A DNA stretch of 64,000 nt from Candidatus Sulfurimonas baltica. Lineage in GTDB: Bacteria; Campylobacterota; Campylobacteria; Campylobacterales; Sulfurimonadaceae. The position numbers and the translations under genes are program-made. This document shows, in pieces, positions 63,849-64,000 of the stretch. The DNA lies in the NCBI RefSeq assembly GCF_015265455.1, contig NZ_CP054492.1:1612001-1676000 (forward strand). Reading direction: 5' to 3'. The first letter of the stretch is position 1; each line of letters starts with the position of its first letter. Below the pieces are notes generated by a model. That model did not search any database and had not been told where the DNA came from. It was given only the letters and a program-made list of their open reading frames with translations.

Positions 63849-64000
63849 AAATACACCTTTTTGATAAATTACTTATACAGGGTTATTATACATTTAAAAA
63901 TATTTTATTTTATATCCATTACTGGAAGTAAATAAATATATAAACTTATTTTAATTTATTGAAAAAGTTTTGCAGGATTTATGTGGAATGATTTTTGTGT

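Overview
The window reads as a low-GC chromosome segment from a Campylobacterota (Epsilonproteobacteria) member close to Sulfurimonas. Pointers are the AT-rich composition (GC about one third by eye), the compact operons, RNase Y, the Campylobacterota-type formate dehydrogenase gene set with its FdhT/FdhU selenium helpers, sensor kinases typical of the phylum, and an rsmH-ftsL pair. No rRNA and no CRISPR array is visible.

Layout. Positions 1-18.7 kb carry housekeeping genes (argB, lpxK, nadE, cmoB, rny, fthC, ftsY, radA, fliL, acpS, thiS), a large chemoreceptor and an orphan response regulator. Positions 18.7-42.2 kb are an almost complete selenium/molybdenum-or-tungsten formate dehydrogenase biogenesis region. 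It holds an oxyanion ABC transporter (wtpABC-like), moeA, a divergent cysteine desulfurase, a ModE-like regulator, a duplicated-repeat protein, fdhD, fdhC, fdhB, the selenoprotein fdhA (in-frame UGA), a small Tat-signal protein, a TorD-like chaperone and a polyferredoxin. Next come a substrate-binding protein/histidine kinase/response regulator trio, fdhU-fdhT, selD (itself with an in-frame UGA), tRNA-Sec on the opposite strand, selA and selB.

Positions 42.3-54 kb are accessory: a universal stress protein, a GC-richer transporter abutting an integrase fragment, decayed gene pieces, and a ~7.2 kb integrative element bounded by a 49-bp duplication of a tRNA(CAT) 3' half. The element contains an integrase, a GNAT pseudogene, a ~100-bp MITE-like repeat with IS21-like ends, an IS256-like element with a frameshift, a complete IS21-family element, an orphan gene and a 5'-truncated membrane protein gene. 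Positions 54-64 kb return to core genes (RND pump, ftsL, rsmH, a receiver/degenerate-Hpt protein, proA, proC, thrC).

How it works together. FdhABC oxidises formate at the membrane. WtpABC and MoeA supply the metal cofactor, the desulfurase and FdhD supply sulfur to it, TorD and the Tat helper assist export, FdhT/FdhU and SelABD plus tRNA-Sec supply selenocysteine. The most interesting new signal is an 18-bp inverted repeat (GGTAAAAAATAWWTTAC type). Two copies lie between the polyferredoxin/fdh operon and the three-component regulator, and one lies between fdhT and selD; this suggests one regulator ties formate oxidation to selenium metabolism. A second twin operator (TATGC-N7-GCATA) precedes fdhD/modE. 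The 8-mer TACATGTA is strongly over-represented, forms inverted pairs at convergent gene ends, and is absent from the accessory block.
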